13,604 nt of DNA, from positions 1-13,604 of the forward strand of contig PDHQ01000623.1 of the NCBI GenBank assembly GCA_003339415.1. Direction: 5' to 3'. The stretch comes from Ophiocordyceps camponoti-saundersi (nom. inval.). Lineage: Eukaryota; Ascomycota; Sordariomycetes; Hypocreales; Ophiocordycipitaceae. Each line of letters begins with the position of its first letter. Positions within the stretch are counted from its first letter, which is position 1. Below are positions 13,396-13,604 of this stretch, piece after piece. The notes under the pieces are model-generated. The model made no database searches. It saw nothing but the letters and a program-made list of their open reading frames with translations, and was not told the DNA's origin. A program made the position numbers and the translations under genes.

Positions 13396-13510
13396 GTTTT
13401 ATATTGATCTCTGCTTCGCTGGGAATTTTCTAGCAAATTTTGTAGCATAGCTACAAAATAGCGCATAAAAATTCGAATTTTTTTTTTTTAAAAATTCATC
13501 AATATAAAAC
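13396..13510 (+). mobile_element. Family 1 second stem with loop, copy of 1620-1736
   Basis: GTTTTATATTGAT (13396-13408) pairs with ATCAATATAAAAC (13498-13510). The loop carries the same string of modules as 1620-1736, including TTTTGTAGC..GCTACAAAA at 13438-13458. The only clear difference is in the inner palindrome, GAA-T12-A5-TTC here against GAA-T7-A12-TTC at 1699-1723. The AAT-AC junction before it is also shared. Confidence 0.88.
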
Positions 13511-13604
13511 CTATGATAAAAATATAGAAGCCGCTAGAATAATATTTAAGCAGCTCTAGCTCTATCGACAAATGTATAGATATAAAATCCTCCAGCTCTA
13601 GCTC

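Larger units (their letters stand above)
13053..13604 (+). other. nad5 group I intron, 5' portion (continues beyond window)
   Basis: After exon c the sequence shows group I style helices: CTACCA/TGGTAG (13090-13130), CAGGGAACGCCCT (13101-13113) and GGTTCCCAC/GTGGAACC (13127-13157). The first 150 bases look like conserved intron RNA. From about 13210 on it is hairpin repeats with no gene. The R and S elements lie outside the window or beyond the repeats. Confidence 0.65.

Noticed and set aside
1..13604. tRNA or rRNA genes
   Set aside because: No cloverleaf with conserved tRNA loops and no rRNA core sequences were recognised on either strand by eye.

Overview
This window looks like part of a fungal mitochondrial genome. 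It is very AT-rich, and TGA reads as tryptophan throughout (for example at 3936, 6336, 6537 and 9611), which fits genetic code 4. The only conserved protein gene is an interrupted nad5 (NADH dehydrogenase subunit 5), seen as three short exons on the + strand: 2033-2246, 7943-8018 and 12901-13052. Joined, they give one uninterrupted reading frame covering a conserved membrane region of ND5. The phylum cannot be fixed from this window.

The rest is group I intron and the elements living in it. Upstream intron (1-2032): the 3' half of an IC-like group I intron with a clear P3/P4/P7 core at 365-482, followed by about 1.5 kb of GC- and AT-rich hairpin repeats. Middle intron (2247-7942, 5.7 kb): P1 at the 5' splice site, then an 800-codon frame fused to the nad5 exon that carries two LAGLIDADG homing endonucleases, then P3/P7/P8 core segments. 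After these comes a broken LAGLIDADG gene (N part 5190-5797, C part 7097-7888), split by about 1.3 kb that holds a complete LAGLIDADG gene (6039-6944) and a duplicate of the P8/P7 3' strand. Third intron (8019-12900): complete P1/P3/P4/P7/P8 core (8012-8636), followed by a broken GIY-YIG endonuclease, a broken LAGLIDADG endonuclease and an unidentified coding remnant. Last intron (13053-end): 5' part only.

The most striking content is a large population of short double-hairpin elements: two adjacent perfect stems with a 1-3 nt spacer. They fall into families by stem-end and spacer sequence. They interrupt homing endonuclease genes, intron loops and each other, but none of the nad5 exons. Copies of one family share the same flanks, as if target-specific. 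In the exon-fused frame every clear insertion is a multiple of three, whereas in the other endonuclease genes most are not. Three endonuclease genes are interrupted inside the second LAGLIDADG motif. Double-hairpin elements are known from some fungal mitochondria (notably Allomyces); the families, their target sites and their nesting here look worth describing.
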